Assembly (NCBI GenBank): GCA_034506335.1
Contig: JAPDPR010000001.1
Coordinates: forward strand, 124,001-188,000
Direction: 5' to 3'
Source: a candidate division KSB1 bacterium
GTDB taxonomy: Bacteria; Zhuqueibacterota; Zhuqueibacteria; JANLFK01; Oleimicrobiaceae
Length of the DNA: 64,000 nucleotides
The notes beneath the pieces were generated by a model, which did not search any database, was not told the origin of the DNA, and saw nothing but the letters and a program-made list of their open reading frames with translations. Below are positions 42,278 through 51,656 of the stretch, in pieces; positions within the stretch are counted from its first letter, which is position 1; every line of letters starts with the position of its first letter. Made by a program: the position numbers and the translations under genes.

Positions 42278-42739
42278 TTAGCGCGCAAAGTCGCCGATCT
42301 TCGGCTGCACCAATCGGGCAAAGTCCTTATAGGCGAGCCTGATCAGCTGCGTGTGGGAGCCCGCGTTGAAAGCGATCTCCGCATCCTCGCTGAGTGCCCT
42401 GGCGGCGTAAACCTCCATGCCATAGAGATTACCAAAAGGTGGCATGGCGCCCACTTCGCACTCAGGGAAGAGCTCCTTAAACTCCCGCTCGCTGGCCAGC
42501 TCCACTTTTCCCGCACCAGCCAGCTCCTTCAGCCGATCAAAATCAATACGCTGGGAAGCTGGCAACACCGCCAACGCCATCTTGCCGTCAAGTTTGACCA
42601 CCACAGTCTTGGCGAGCTCCTTGCCAGGCACGTGCGCTGCCGCGGCAATCTCCTGCGCCGTGTAGGCAGTTGAGTGATTGATGGTGGTATACTTGACCTT
42701 GTGGCGGTCCAAGAACTCTTTGAGCGCTTTGACTGGCAT
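42278..42739 (-). CDS. YbaK/ProX-type aminoacyl-tRNA deacylase
   Basis: A 153-residue protein of the YbaK/EbsC fold, which removes wrongly attached amino acids from tRNA. The family pattern is seen in [20 protein letters not shown], the catalytic Lys in [18 protein letters not shown], and [15 protein letters not shown] with the Gly-x-x-Pro-Pro loop. ATG at 42739 follows GAGGAGGG. A strong promoter lies about 140 bases upstream. The substrate (Pro-tRNA mischarged with Cys or Ala, or another) cannot be fixed. Confidence 0.9.
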   Translation of the reverse strand: MPVKALKEFLDRHKVKYTTINHSTAYTAQEIAAAAHVPGKELAKTVVVKLDGKMALAVLPASQRIDFDRLKELAGAGKVELASEREFKELFPECEVGAMPPFGNLYGMEVYAARALSEDAEIAFNAGSHTQLIRLAYKDFARLVQPKIGDFAR

Positions 42740-42880
42740 GCAACCCTCCTCGGCGACCTTCCGTCGCCCTTGGTGGTTAACCCACGCGGAGGTGCAGTGC
42801 GCGCTGTTCCCCATTGTGTGTTTTGTTGTGGCGTCGCAGGCGCAGCCCAACGGGCAGCTCCTACTATTGCACGCTGTGTA

Positions 42881-42909
42881 ATTTTAGCAAAAACCGGGGA
42901 GATAATCAA
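42881..42909 (-). promoter_or_regulatory. Promoter of the YbaK-like gene
   Basis: On the minus strand, TTGATT (42909-42904) and TAAAAT (42886-42881) are 17 bases apart. The predicted leader is about 135 bases. Confidence 0.65.
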
Positions 42910-43149
42910 GGAGAATATGCGGACATGGCGTTCTTCGCGACCCGCCTGCCTCTTGGTGGGGCGCCCGCACAAAAGCCACTCTCTTCGGAAGCTGTCGCGA
43001 GGTCAGCCGTTTCTCGTTCAGCCCTTGCAGCCCCTAAAGATTTTGGAGGCTCCGGACCCCACTTTCTTCCACCGCCGGCCGCTCGTGTCAATAGGCAGCT
43101 ACTCCCTGCTGCTTTCAGGCTCGGAAATGACATTAGGGCAAAAAAGAGC

Positions 43150-43178
43150 TTGACTCTTAAGGCTTTTTTTCTTATGAT
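43150..43178 (+). promoter_or_regulatory. Promoter of ssb
   Basis: TTGACT (43150-43155) and TATGAT (43173-43178) with exactly 17 bases between, 76 bases upstream of the ssb ATG. It is one of the best promoters in the window. Confidence 0.8.
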
Positions 43179-43253
43179 TTAGTACAATCCACCGGGCGGG
43201 GGTAGGTGTGTTGGCGTGATACCAGTAACCCAATTCATGAAAGGGGTCGTGTC

Positions 43254-43676
43254 ATGGCATCACGAGGCGTGAACAAGGTAATTTTGATCGGCCACCTGGG
43301 AGGTGACCCCGAGCTCCGCTACACCCCCAGTGGGGCAGCGGTAGCCAACTTGCGCCTGGCCACCAATGAAGTGTGGAAGGACAACGAAGGAAACACCCAG
43401 GAACGGACGGAGTGGCACCGGGTGGTCCTCTGGCGCAAGCTGGCAGAGATCGCCGGACAGTACCTGAAGAAAGGCATGCAGGTGTACGTGGAGGGGCGAC
43501 TGCAGACCCGGTCGTGGGAGGACAAGGACGGTGTGAAGCGCTACTCCACCGACATCGTCGCGACGAACATGCAGATTCTGGGCAGGAGGGAGGCAGAGGC
43601 TGCGCCTGAATTGCCCCCCACTGACGTCGCCGATGTCGCACCTCCACCACCCGAAGGGGATGACCTCCCATTTTGA
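43254..43676 (+). CDS. ssb: Single-stranded DNA-binding protein
   Basis: A 140-residue SSB with one OB fold ([60 protein letters not shown]) and a short acidic tail ending EGDDLPF, the tip that binds partner repair and replication proteins. It coats single-stranded DNA as a tetramer. ATG at 43254 has AAAGGGG 7 bases upstream. Not next to rpsF or rpsR as is common; instead it precedes a nucleoside salvage operon, with a terminator between. Confidence 0.96.
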   Translation: MASRGVNKVILIGHLGGDPELRYTPSGAAVANLRLATNEVWKDNEGNTQERTEWHRVVLWRKLAEIAGQYLKKGMQVYVEGRLQTRSWEDKDGVKRYSTDIVATNMQILGRREAEAAPELPPTDVADVAPPPPEGDDLPF

Positions 43677-43732
43677 GGCACTGCGAACAGGCGATCGGCT
43701 TCCGTAAAGCCTGCATGTTTGGGTGGATAATG

Positions 43733-43770
43733 AGAATCCGGGATCAGTCGATTCCGGATTCTTTCTATTC
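43733..43770 (+). terminator. Intrinsic terminator after ssb
   Basis: AGAATCCGG (43733-43741) and CCGGATTCT (43754-43762) form a perfect 9-base stem with a 12-base loop, followed by TTCTATTC. It lies 56 bases after the ssb stop and upstream of the cdd start, supporting the GTG start chosen for cdd. Confidence 0.7.
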
Positions 43771-43797
43771 AGACCCATGGGAAGAAAGGCCACCGTT

Positions 43798-44211
43798 GTG
43801 GGAGTGACAACAGAAATAGCAGATCAGTTGATTGCCCGTGCCGTCGAGGCAAAAAGACAGGCGGCAGTGCCTTACTCCGGCTTTCGCGTCGGGGCTGCAC
43901 TCCTGGCCGGTGATGGCTCGATTAACACCGGGTGCAACGTGGAATCAAGCAGCTATGGCCTCACGCTCTGCGCGGAGCGGGTGGCCTTGGGCAAGGCGAT
44001 CTCCGAGGGGAAACGGGACTTTGTGGCCATAGCTATCGTCACGGACTCAGAGGAACTTTGCCCGCCCTGTGGTGCGTGCAGGCAGCTCCTGTGGGACTAT
44101 GCGCCTGACCTTGAGATCATCCTTGCCACGCCCTCCGGAGCACGCAAGCACTACAGGCTGCGCGAGCTCTTTCCGGAGGCCTTTGATGATCACTTCTTGG
44201 GGGACAAGTAA
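43798..44211 (+). CDS. cdd: Cytidine deaminase
   Basis: A 137-residue zinc enzyme that turns cytidine and deoxycytidine into uridine and deoxyuridine. Zinc and catalytic motifs are TLCAERVALGKA (Cys-Ala-Glu) and PPCGACRQLLWD (Pro-Cys-x-x-Cys); VPYSGFRVGAALL is the N-terminal family motif. GTG at 43798 is preferred: AAAGG lies 8 bases upstream and the upstream frame runs through a terminator hairpin. ATG at 43777 is possible but has no ribosome site. It is the first gene of the salvage operon and is 3 bases from udk. Confidence 0.93.
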   Translation: MGVTTEIADQLIARAVEAKRQAAVPYSGFRVGAALLAGDGSINTGCNVESSSYGLTLCAERVALGKAISEGKRDFVAIAIVTDSEELCPPCGACRQLLWDYAPDLEIILATPSGARKHYRLRELFPEAFDDHFLGDK

Positions 44212-44214
44212 CAG

Positions 44215-44868
44215 ATGACTGCCCGCACGCAGAGACCCGTCGTGGTGGCAATCGCCGGTGGGTCGGGATCAGGGAAGAGCTATCTTGCCCAGCGCCTCAT
44301 GGAGCGGCTGGGGAGACAGCGCTGCGTGCTGATTGAGCAGGATTCTTACTACGCCGACCTCAGTGCCTTGCCACTGGCGGAACGTGCACGGCGCAACTTT
44401 GACCACCCCGATGCACTGGATTTCGACCTGTTGGTCCAGCACTTGAGGCAGCTCATCAACGGCAGGAGCATCGCCAAGCCGGTGTATGACTTTGCCCAGC
44501 ACACGCGACGGCCGGAAACGGTTATGGTGGCACCGGCGGAGGTAATCATCGTGGAGGGGATTCTGGTGCTCCACGATGCGCGGGTGCGCCGATTGTGTGA
44601 CCTCTGCGTGTTTGTCGACGCGCCGGTGGAGGTGCGCCTGCAACGGCGCCTGGCCCGCGATGTGGCCGAGCGAGGGCGCACGGCAGAGTCGGTGCACAGG
44701 CAGTTCACCGAATCGGTACTCCCCATGCATAATGAATTTGTGGAGCCGTCACGGCACTTCGCCGACATGGTGCTCAGCGGCTGCGGTGACGAACAGGGAC
44801 TTTCTGCCCTGGAGCAACGCATCCGGGAGGAGTTAGGGAGAACACAACCTTCGGCAAGTAAGGAGTAG
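44215..44868 (+). CDS. udk: Uridine kinase
   Basis: A 217-residue P-loop kinase that phosphorylates uridine and cytidine. P-loop [12 protein letters not shown], then [44 protein letters not shown], and [12 protein letters not shown] are in the family order; [13 protein letters not shown] is the lid region. It takes the uridine made by Cdd into the UMP pool. It lies 3 bases after cdd and 5 bases before tdk. Confidence 0.95.
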   Translation: MTARTQRPVVVAIAGGSGSGKSYLAQRLMERLGRQRCVLIEQDSYYADLSALPLAERARRNFDHPDALDFDLLVQHLRQLINGRSIAKPVYDFAQHTRRPETVMVAPAEVIIVEGILVLHDARVRRLCDLCVFVDAPVEVRLQRRLARDVAERGRTAESVHRQFTESVLPMHNEFVEPSRHFADMVLSGCGDEQGLSALEQRIREELGRTQPSASKE

Positions 44869-44873
44869 CAGCT

Positions 44874-45440
44874 ATGCTCACAATTGCCCCGCGCAACGTC
44901 GGGTGGATTGAGGTAATCTGCGGACCCATGTTTAGTGGCAAGACGGAGGAGCTGATCCGCCGCATCCGCAGGGCACAGATCGCTCGCCAGCGCATCGCCA
45001 TCTTCAAGCCGCGCATCGATAGCCGCTATTCGAGCGATCACATCGTATCCCACGATGAGCAGCGTATCCCCTCCACGGCGGTTTCCACGGCCGGAGAAAT
45101 TCTGGAAAAGTCCGCTCGCGCGCAGGTCGTAGGCATTGACGAAGCTCAATTTTTCGACGAGGAGCTAGTGCAGGTGTGCGAAACCCTGGCCGCACAGGGA
45201 AAACGAGTAATCGTGGCTGGGCTGGACCAGGACTACCGCGGCAAGCCGTTCGAGCCCATCCCGCAGCTGCTGGCCGTGGCTGAATACATCACCAAGACCT
45301 TGGCGATCTGCGTCAAGTGCGGCAACCCGGCCAACCGCACGCAGCGGATCACCCAGGCGAAGGAACGGGTCCTGGTGGGCGCCGAGGACGTGTACGAGGC
45401 GCGCTGCCGCCACTGCTTCGAACCTCCCCAAGAAGAGTGA
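44874..45440 (+). CDS. tdk: Thymidine kinase
   Basis: A 188-residue type II thymidine kinase. P-loop [12 protein letters not shown], Walker B-like [35 protein letters not shown], and four zinc-binding cysteines in [13 protein letters not shown] and ARCRHCF. It makes dTMP from thymidine in the salvage operon. ATG at 44874 follows GTAAGGAG. Confidence 0.96.
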   Translation: MLTIAPRNVGWIEVICGPMFSGKTEELIRRIRRAQIARQRIAIFKPRIDSRYSSDHIVSHDEQRIPSTAVSTAGEILEKSARAQVVGIDEAQFFDEELVQVCETLAAQGKRVIVAGLDQDYRGKPFEPIPQLLAVAEYITKTLAICVKCGNPANRTQRITQAKERVLVGAEDVYEARCRHCFEPPQEE

Positions 45441-45450
45441 GGCATCGGGT

Positions 45451-47040
45451 ATGCGCTGGATCGGCATATTGGGGTTGGCAGTACTGCTGGGGATCGGCGT
45501 GATCTTGTCGCAAGATCGCCGACGCATACGGCTTCGGGTGGTCACTTGGGGCATAGCCCTGCAAGTTCTGTTCGCCGTCATCATCCTCAGCCAAAACGCC
45601 CTAAGCTGGGTGGGCATGTACATCTTCCTCCTTTTGATCCTCCTTTATGTGTTCACCGACACAACCCTCAGTCCCGGCCAGTGGGCGAAGGCGGCCGGGC
45701 CTGCCGCACTGATTGCCCTCGGCGCAGGTGCTGGCGTGGCCATTGCCTTCTTGCTGGACAGAGTGCATGTGGCCCTTCCTCTGATTGGCGCCCTGGTGGT
45801 TGCGGGCATTGCTTTCCATGCAGGCAAGCGCCAGCAGTATGTGCGCTACGTGAGCGGCAGCGCGCTGACGTTGAGCCTCGGGGTACTCATTAGTCGCGGC
45901 GTCTATGGGCGGGCTGTCATGCAAGCACTCGCCGACCAGGTGGCCAAGTTCCTCAAACTCAGCGACCTAGGGGCGACTTTTCTGTTTGGCAACTTGGCCA
46001 AAGCGGAATTCTTCGACCAGTTCGGCGTGCAGTTTGCGTTTTCGGTTCTCCCTACAATCATCTTTTTCTCGGCGGTGATGGCTATTCTTTACTACCTGGG
46101 CGTCATGCAGGCGGTGGTAGTGATGATGGCCCGCTTCATGCGTTGGACCATGGGCACCTCCGGGGCAGAAACGCTGTCCTGCTCTGCCAACGTCTTTGTG
46201 GGACAGACGGAGGCGCCGCTTTTGATCCGCCCCTTTCTGGAGCGCCTCACGATTTCTGAGCTCCACGCGGTCATGGTGGGGGGCTTCGCCACTATCGCCG
46301 GCGGTGTGATGGCAGGGTACATCCGCATGGGTATCGATGCCGGCTATCTGATCACCGCAAGCGTCATGTCCGCCCCGGCGGCCCTGGTGATGGCCAAAAT
46401 CTTTCTTCCGGAAACGCAACATTCTGTGACGGCTGGAGATGTGCGTCTGCCGCCCATCCCCAAAGGCGACAACTTGTTGGACGCGGCGGCCCGCGGGGTG
46501 ACCGACGGCCTGAAGCTAGCCGCCAATGTGGGCGCCATGCTCATCGCCTTCATCGCACTGATCGGGCTGGTGGACGTGATCCTCGCTTTTGGCGATAAGA
46601 TGGTTGACGGCCGCTTGCTGCGCGGCATCTATGACGTGCAGCGGGGTGAGTTTCGCGGCTTCTTCCCGGGCAGTTTGCGCACGCTCTTCGGCGCGCTCTT
46701 CGCCCCTTTGGCCTTCCTCATGGGGGTGCCGTGGAAAGACGCCGCAGCGGTCGGCAATCTGTTGGGCATCAAGGTGTCCGCCAACGAATTTGTCGCTTAT
46801 GTGGAGTTGAGCAAGTACGTGGCAGCTGGCCACCTCTCGCCGAAAGCGGTCGTGATTGCCACCTATGCCCTGTGCGGTTTTGCAAACTTTTCTTCCATCG
46901 GCATCCAAATCGGTGGCATTGGCGCATTGGCCCCCAGCCGACGTGCCGAGCTAGCCAAAGCGGGTCTGCGGGCCATGGTGGCTGGAGCACTGGCCTCCTG
47001 GATGACGGCAACCATTGCTGGAGTCCTTTTTGAGCCATAA
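45451..47040 (+). CDS. Concentrative nucleoside transporter (NupC/CNT family)
   Basis: A 529-residue inner-membrane transporter. NupC-type proteins are about 400 residues; this one carries a longer N-terminal membrane region. CNT motifs are ANVFVGQTEAPLLIRPFL and GGFATIAGGVMAGYI in the substrate-binding core, with PSRRAELAKAGLRAM near the end. It imports nucleosides with sodium or proton flow. It sits between tdk and PNP in the salvage operon, 10 bases after tdk and 3 bases before PNP. Confidence 0.93.
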   Translation: MRWIGILGLAVLLGIGVILSQDRRRIRLRVVTWGIALQVLFAVIILSQNALSWVGMYIFLLLILLYVFTDTTLSPGQWAKAAGPAALIALGAGAGVAIAFLLDRVHVALPLIGALVVAGIAFHAGKRQQYVRYVSGSALTLSLGVLISRGVYGRAVMQALADQVAKFLKLSDLGATFLFGNLAKAEFFDQFGVQFAFSVLPTIIFFSAVMAILYYLGVMQAVVVMMARFMRWTMGTSGAETLSCSANVFVGQTEAPLLIRPFLERLTISELHAVMVGGFATIAGGVMAGYIRMGIDAGYLITASVMSAPAALVMAKIFLPETQHSVTAGDVRLPPIPKGDNLLDAAARGVTDGLKLAANVGAMLIAFIALIGLVDVILAFGDKMVDGRLLRGIYDVQRGEFRGFFPGSLRTLFGALFAPLAFLMGVPWKDAAAVGNLLGIKVSANEFVAYVELSKYVAAGHLSPKAVVIATYALCGFANFSSIGIQIGGIGALAPSRRAELAKAGLRAMVAGALASWMTATIAGVLFEP

Positions 47041-47043
47041 ATC

Positions 47044-47898
47044 ATGAACAACGAGCTAAAAAGGCGCGTGGCAGAGTCTGTGGCTGTGCTGCGGGAGAAA
47101 GGTGTTGCCGCCGCCGAACTGGCTGTCATTCTCGGGTCCGGCTTGGGGAGTTTTGCTGAGCTCCTTGCTGATCCCATAGCGCTTCCCACCACCGCGATTC
47201 CGCATCACCCGCAGCCCACTGTGCCAGGACACGCCGGACGATGGGTATACGGGCTGCTGGGCGACGTGCACGTCTTAGCGTTGCAGGGGCGCGTGCACTA
47301 CTATGAAGGTTACACGATTCAACAAGTCGGTTATCCGGTACACGTGCTGGCAGAGTTGGGCGTCAAGGGACTGATAGTGACCACCGCCTCTGGGGGGCTC
47401 AATCCGGCATTTGCGCCGGGCGATATCATGCTCATCGTGGACCACATAAACTTTGGTTTTGCCAATCCGCTCATTGGTCCCAGCCAGGAGCAGTTAGGCC
47501 CTCGATTCCCGGACATGTCGGAGCCCTACGACCGGCGCTTTACGGAGCTGGCGCGACAGGTGGGCATGCGCGTGGGGCTCCCTTTGCGCCAGGGGGTCTT
47601 TTGCTGGCTGCCCGGTCCAAGCTACGAGACCGCGGCCGAAGTGCAGATGCTCCGTCGCCTTGGGGCCGATGCGGCCAGCATGTCCACGGTGCCCGAGGTG
47701 ATTGTAGCACGCCAACGCGGAATGCGCGTGCTGGGACTTTCTTGCATTACCAACCTTGCCACCGGCCTTTCGCCACACCCGCTCTCTCATGAGGAGGTCA
47801 CGGCGGTGGCCGAAAAAGTACGTCCGCGCTTCAATGCCTTTTTGCAACAGGTGGCGCTCGCTATCGCGGCGGAACTTCGCGCAACGGGCGAGTCATGA
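47044..47898 (+). CDS. punA: Purine nucleoside phosphorylase (trimeric type)
   Basis: A 284-residue PNP that cleaves inosine and guanosine with phosphate. Phosphate-binding Ser in LGSGLGSFAE, GRVHYYEGYT, ASGGLNPAFAPGDIML, and the purine-site block GPSYETAAEVQMLRRLGADA plus SMSTVPEVIVA and SCITNLATG are all present. It belongs to the low-molecular-mass trimeric class. Its stop overlaps the deaminase start by 4 bases. Confidence 0.95.
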   Translation: MNNELKRRVAESVAVLREKGVAAAELAVILGSGLGSFAELLADPIALPTTAIPHHPQPTVPGHAGRWVYGLLGDVHVLALQGRVHYYEGYTIQQVGYPVHVLAELGVKGLIVTTASGGLNPAFAPGDIMLIVDHINFGFANPLIGPSQEQLGPRFPDMSEPYDRRFTELARQVGMRVGLPLRQGVFCWLPGPSYETAAEVQMLRRLGADAASMSTVPEVIVARQRGMRVLGLSCITNLATGLSPHPLSHEEVTAVAEKVRPRFNAFLQQVALAIAAELRATGES

Positions 47899-49220
47899 AG
47901 AGCCAGTTTGACCTCCTCATCCGCAACGCGCTCGTCGTGGCGATGGACGCGCGACGCCAGGTGTTTACAGGCGACGTCGCCGTGCAAGGACGCACCATCG
48001 CCGCGGTGGGTGAGGTGCCGGGCACGGCCAGGCGCGAAATCGATGGGCAGGGGTGCGCGCTTCTGCCGGGACTTGTCCAAGCCCATGTCCATCTCTGCCA
48101 GACGCTCTTTCGAAACGTAGCTGACGGCCTGCCTTTGCTGCCCTGGCTGAAGCGGTGGATCTGGCCTTTGGAGGCGCTGCACGATGAACGTTCCATGCGC
48201 GCCTCGGTGCGCCTGGGCGTCGCCGAACTGGTGCGCGGGGGCACCACCTGCGTGCTGGACATGGGCACGGTGCACCACACGGATGTCATCTTCGAGGAGC
48301 TCGAGGCTCTCGGGCTGCGGGCCACAAGCGGCAAGGCAATGATGGACTGTGGCACCGATTGTCCGCCGGCCCTGCGCGAGGAGCTGGACAGCGCACTCCA
48401 GAGCAGCGTGGCGCTGTTCAGGCGTTGGCATGGAGCAGCACACGGGCGTCTGCACTATGCCTTTGCCCCGCGCTTTGCCCTCTCCACCTCACCGGAGCTG
48501 CATCGATTGGTAGCCGAGGAGGCCCGCCGGCTGGGCGCGAGGGTACATAGCCATGCCGCCGAAAGCCGCGAAGAAAGAGAGCAGATCCGCGCCATCGCCG
48601 GCAAAGGAAACATCGCCTACTTGCACGACCTGGGCTTGAGCGGGGCTCATGTATGCCTGGCTCACTGCATCTGGCTGGACGAGGAGGAGATGGCCATCTT
48701 GGCCCGCACCGGGACGCACGTCCTGCACTGCCCGAGCGCCAATCTCAAGCTGGCATCAGGCATCGCGAGGGTGCCGGAAATGCGGAAAAAGGGGATCAAT
48801 GTGGCACTGGGCGCGGACGGCGCGGCATGTAACAACAACCTGGACGCTTTTCTGGAGATGCGACTTGCAACGTTGATCCAAGGTCTCCGTCTTGAGGCAG
48901 GGGCCCTGTCTGCCGAAGCCGCCTTGGAGATGGCCACTATGGGCGGCGCGCGGGCGCTCGGCCTGGAGGACCAGATCGGCTCAATCGAAGTAGGCAAGAG
49001 GGCCGATCTGATACTGGTGGACATCAGCTTGCCCCATAACAGCCCGGGGCAGGACATCTACAGCCGGCTGGTCTTCTCGTGCACCGCCAGAGACGTCCGC
49101 ACTGTAGTGGTCGACGGAAAGGTGTTGCTGGAAGACGGCCGCCTCCTAGTGTTGGACGACGAGGAGGTGGTGCGAAAAGCCGAAGAGGAGAGTCGGCGCC
49201 TTCTGCAGAAGCTGAGTTGA
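47895..49220 (+). CDS. Amidohydrolase, SAH/MTA deaminase-like
   Basis: A 441-residue metal-dependent hydrolase. The barrel starts with QAHVHLCQTLFRN, followed by HAAESREER, CLAHCIWLDEEE and LGADGAACNNNLD, the metal and catalytic motifs of S-adenosylhomocysteine/methylthioadenosine deaminases and related guanine or chlorohydrolase enzymes. In an operon with PNP and adenine deaminase, deamination of SAH, MTA or adenosine is most likely. The exact purine substrate is inferred from motifs and context, not proven. ATG overlaps the PNP stop (ATGA). Confidence 0.88.
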   Translation: MKSQFDLLIRNALVVAMDARRQVFTGDVAVQGRTIAAVGEVPGTARREIDGQGCALLPGLVQAHVHLCQTLFRNVADGLPLLPWLKRWIWPLEALHDERSMRASVRLGVAELVRGGTTCVLDMGTVHHTDVIFEELEALGLRATSGKAMMDCGTDCPPALREELDSALQSSVALFRRWHGAAHGRLHYAFAPRFALSTSPELHRLVAEEARRLGARVHSHAAESREEREQIRAIAGKGNIAYLHDLGLSGAHVCLAHCIWLDEEEMAILARTGTHVLHCPSANLKLASGIARVPEMRKKGINVALGADGAACNNNLDAFLEMRLATLIQGLRLEAGALSAEAALEMATMGGARALGLEDQIGSIEVGKRADLILVDISLPHNSPGQDIYSRLVFSCTARDVRTVVVDGKVLLEDGRLLVLDDEEVVRKAEEESRRLLQKLS

Positions 49221-49239
49221 AGTGGAAAGGGACTGGCGT

Positions 49240-50964
49240 ATGGTATCATTGGAACACATTATCCGAGCCCACAAGGGCCAAGTGCCGGCCGACCTGCTCC
49301 TGCGTAACGGCAAAGTGGTTAACGTCCTCTCCGGAGAGATCTATGAGGCCGACGTGGCCATCCTCGGCGACACCATTCTGGCGGTGGGGCAGCCCTACGA
49401 GGCTCGCCAGGTCATTGACCTGAAGGGGCTCTACGTGGCGCCAGGATTCATTGACGGCCACATCCACATCGAGAGCTCCATGGTGGAAGTGCCTCAATTC
49501 GCTCGCGCCGTGGTGCCGCTCGGGACCACCTCGGTGGTAGCGGACCCGCACGAGATTGCCAACGTCCTCGGCTACGAAGGTATCCGCTACATGATGGACG
49601 CCAGCAAGTACAACCCGCTCAACGTCTTCTTCATGCTCCCTTCGTGCATTCCCTCCACCAATTTGGAATCCGCCGGCTCGGTGCTGCGCGCTTTCGACAT
49701 CTTCCCATTCCTGCGCGAAAAGTGGGTACTGGGCTTGGGAGAGATGATGAATTTTGGGGGAGTGCTGGCCGGCGAAGAAGATGTGCTGGACAAGCTTAAG
49801 ATCGTCGAGGAAAAGCGGATCGATGGCCACGCACCCGGCCTGACCGGCAGGGACCTAAACACCTACATCGCACTGGGCATCCGCTCCGACCACGAGTGCA
49901 CCACGGTAGAGGAGGCACGCGAGAAGCTGCGCTTGGGCATGCACATCATGATCCGGGAAGGCACCACTACCAGGAACCTGCGTGATCTGCTGCCCCTTGT
50001 GACGCCGGAAAACGAACGGCGCTGCATGTTCGTCACCGACGACCGCCATCCTGACGACATCTTGGAGCAGGGCCACATCAATTACATGGTAAAAACGGCT
50101 ATCGCCGAAGGGTTGCCGCCGGTAACCGCAATCCGCCTGGCCACGATCAACACCGCCGAGTACTTCGGATTGCGCCGCCTCGGGGTGATCGCGCCGGGTC
50201 GGACCGCCGACCTGATTGCTTTTGACGATTTCCGCCATTTCGCCATTAAGAAGGTCTTCAAGAACGGACGCCTCGTTGCCGAAGACGGCAAGGCTATTTA
50301 TGAAACGCCTTTGCGTCCACCTGCTCAGGTGCGAAGTTCGGTGAACATCAAATGGCTGGAGGGCGGGGAGTTCGTCATTCCGGCACGCGGGAGCAAGTGT
50401 CGGGTAATGGGGGTTGTCCCCCACCAGATCGTCACCGAGTCGCTGATAGAAGATGCGCCCATCCGCGATGGGGTGGTGGTCTCGGAACCGGAACGTGACC
50501 TCCTGCGTTGCTACGTGGTAGAGCGCCACCGGGCCTCTGGCAACATCGGCAAAGGTTTGGTGCGCGGATTTGGGCTTCGCAAGGGCGCACTGGCCTCCAC
50601 CATCGCCCATGATGCGCACAACATCATCGTGTGCGGGGTAGACGATCGGGACATCGCGCGTGCGGTCATTCAGCTGAACAAAATGGGAGGTGGGCTGGTG
50701 GTCGTGGCTGATGGAGAGGTCAAGGAGTCCTTGCAGCTTCCAATCGCCGGCTTGATGTCCGATCGGCCCCTTGAAGAGGTAAGCGCCATTACCAGGCGCC
50801 TGAACCAGGCGGCCCGGGCCTTGGGCTCGAAGCTGACCGATCCATTCATGAGCATGAGCTTCTTGGCCCTCCCGGTGGTGCCCAAACTTAAGCTCACCGA
50901 CCGCGGTCTGGTGGAAGTGGAGAGCTTTTCCTTCGTTGACCTGTTCGTGGATGCGCGTCAGTAG
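49240..50964 (+). CDS. ade: Adenine deaminase
   Basis: A 574-residue Ade-type amidohydrolase that converts adenine to hypoxanthine. Metal motifs GFIDGHIHIESSMVEV and VVADPHEIANVLG, then TDDRHPDDILEQGH and the large C-terminal domain (FGLRKGALASTIAHDAHNII, DRDIARAVIQLNKMGGG) are typical. ATG at 49240 is preferred with AAAGGGA 7 bases upstream; a GTG at 49222 is directly behind the previous stop. Last enzyme of the nucleoside salvage operon. Confidence 0.94.
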   Translation: MVSLEHIIRAHKGQVPADLLLRNGKVVNVLSGEIYEADVAILGDTILAVGQPYEARQVIDLKGLYVAPGFIDGHIHIESSMVEVPQFARAVVPLGTTSVVADPHEIANVLGYEGIRYMMDASKYNPLNVFFMLPSCIPSTNLESAGSVLRAFDIFPFLREKWVLGLGEMMNFGGVLAGEEDVLDKLKIVEEKRIDGHAPGLTGRDLNTYIALGIRSDHECTTVEEAREKLRLGMHIMIREGTTTRNLRDLLPLVTPENERRCMFVTDDRHPDDILEQGHINYMVKTAIAEGLPPVTAIRLATINTAEYFGLRRLGVIAPGRTADLIAFDDFRHFAIKKVFKNGRLVAEDGKAIYETPLRPPAQVRSSVNIKWLEGGEFVIPARGSKCRVMGVVPHQIVTESLIEDAPIRDGVVVSEPERDLLRCYVVERHRASGNIGKGLVRGFGLRKGALASTIAHDAHNIIVCGVDDRDIARAVIQLNKMGGGLVVVADGEVKESLQLPIAGLMSDRPLEEVSAITRRLNQAARALGSKLTDPFMSMSFLALPVVPKLKLTDRGLVEVESFSFVDLFVDARQ

Positions 50965-50972
50965 GCGATCGC

Positions 50973-51656
50973 ATGAGCAGTTCAAGGATGTTGTGGGACG
51001 CGAAGGCGCATCTGTACTTCCTCTTCCGCTGGCTTCCGCCCTTTGGGCTGGTGCGGAGCCGGGAGCGCCGACTGTTGCGCCGGGCACTTGCGCAGCTGGC
51101 TCCAGCGCACGGGCGTGTGCTGGACCTGGCAACGGGTACTGGTGACACTCTGGCGCTCCTGCCAAAGGGGCCGACTAGGTACGCCATCGACCGGTCCAGG
51201 ACCATGCTGCGCTACGCCCGGCGGCGCCTCCCGCATGCGCACCTGGTGTGTGCCGACGCGTTGATGCCACCGTTTCGCGCCGGCTCCTTCGAGCTAATCT
51301 GCTGCATTGGGCTTACGGAGTATCTGCTGGAGCCGGCCAGGTTGATGGCAGGCATCAGTGAATGCCTATGCCCCGGTGGGGTGGCCGTTGTCTCAACCTC
51401 GCCTCGCAACCTCATGTTGGGCCTGCGGCACATCCTCGGCCATCGGCTGCACTACCACACCCCCGCCCTGACCAGGGCTGCGGGAGCCGAGGTGGGCCTT
51501 TCCACAGAGCAGGTGTTGCCGTCGTTGAGTCAGTGGCTGTATGTGATGCGGAAGGCGCGGGGGCCACACGACCGCGTGAGGCACGATGAGAAGAAGATAG
51601 AGGCCCCTCCACGCGAGGCATTAGAAACCACTGCCCAAGGAGCCAAGCGCTTATGA
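50973..51656 (+). CDS. SAM-dependent methyltransferase
   Basis: A 227-residue class I methyltransferase with motif I RVLDLATGTGDTLALLP, motif II YAIDRSRTMLRYARRRL, and FELICCIGLTEYLLEP. The pattern recalls quinone or lipid methyltransferases (UbiE-like), but the acceptor is unknown. The start is 8 bases after ade and the stop overlaps the lipid kinase start by 4 bases, so it may link lipid genes downstream to the same transcript. Confidence 0.85.
   Translation: MSSSRMLWDAKAHLYFLFRWLPPFGLVRSRERRLLRRALAQLAPAHGRVLDLATGTGDTLALLPKGPTRYAIDRSRTMLRYARRRLPHAHLVCADALMPPFRAGSFELICCIGLTEYLLEPARLMAGISECLCPGGVAVVSTSPRNLMLGLRHILGHRLHYHTPALTRAAGAEVGLSTEQVLPSLSQWLYVMRKARGPHDRVRHDEKKIEAPPREALETTAQGAKRL

Larger units (their letters stand above)
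42740..43253. other. Divergent promoter region
   Basis: About 510 bases between the divergent deacylase and ssb genes. It holds two clear promoters, one for each gene, listed separately. Open frames inside it are short and look random. No other feature is seen. Confidence 0.6.
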
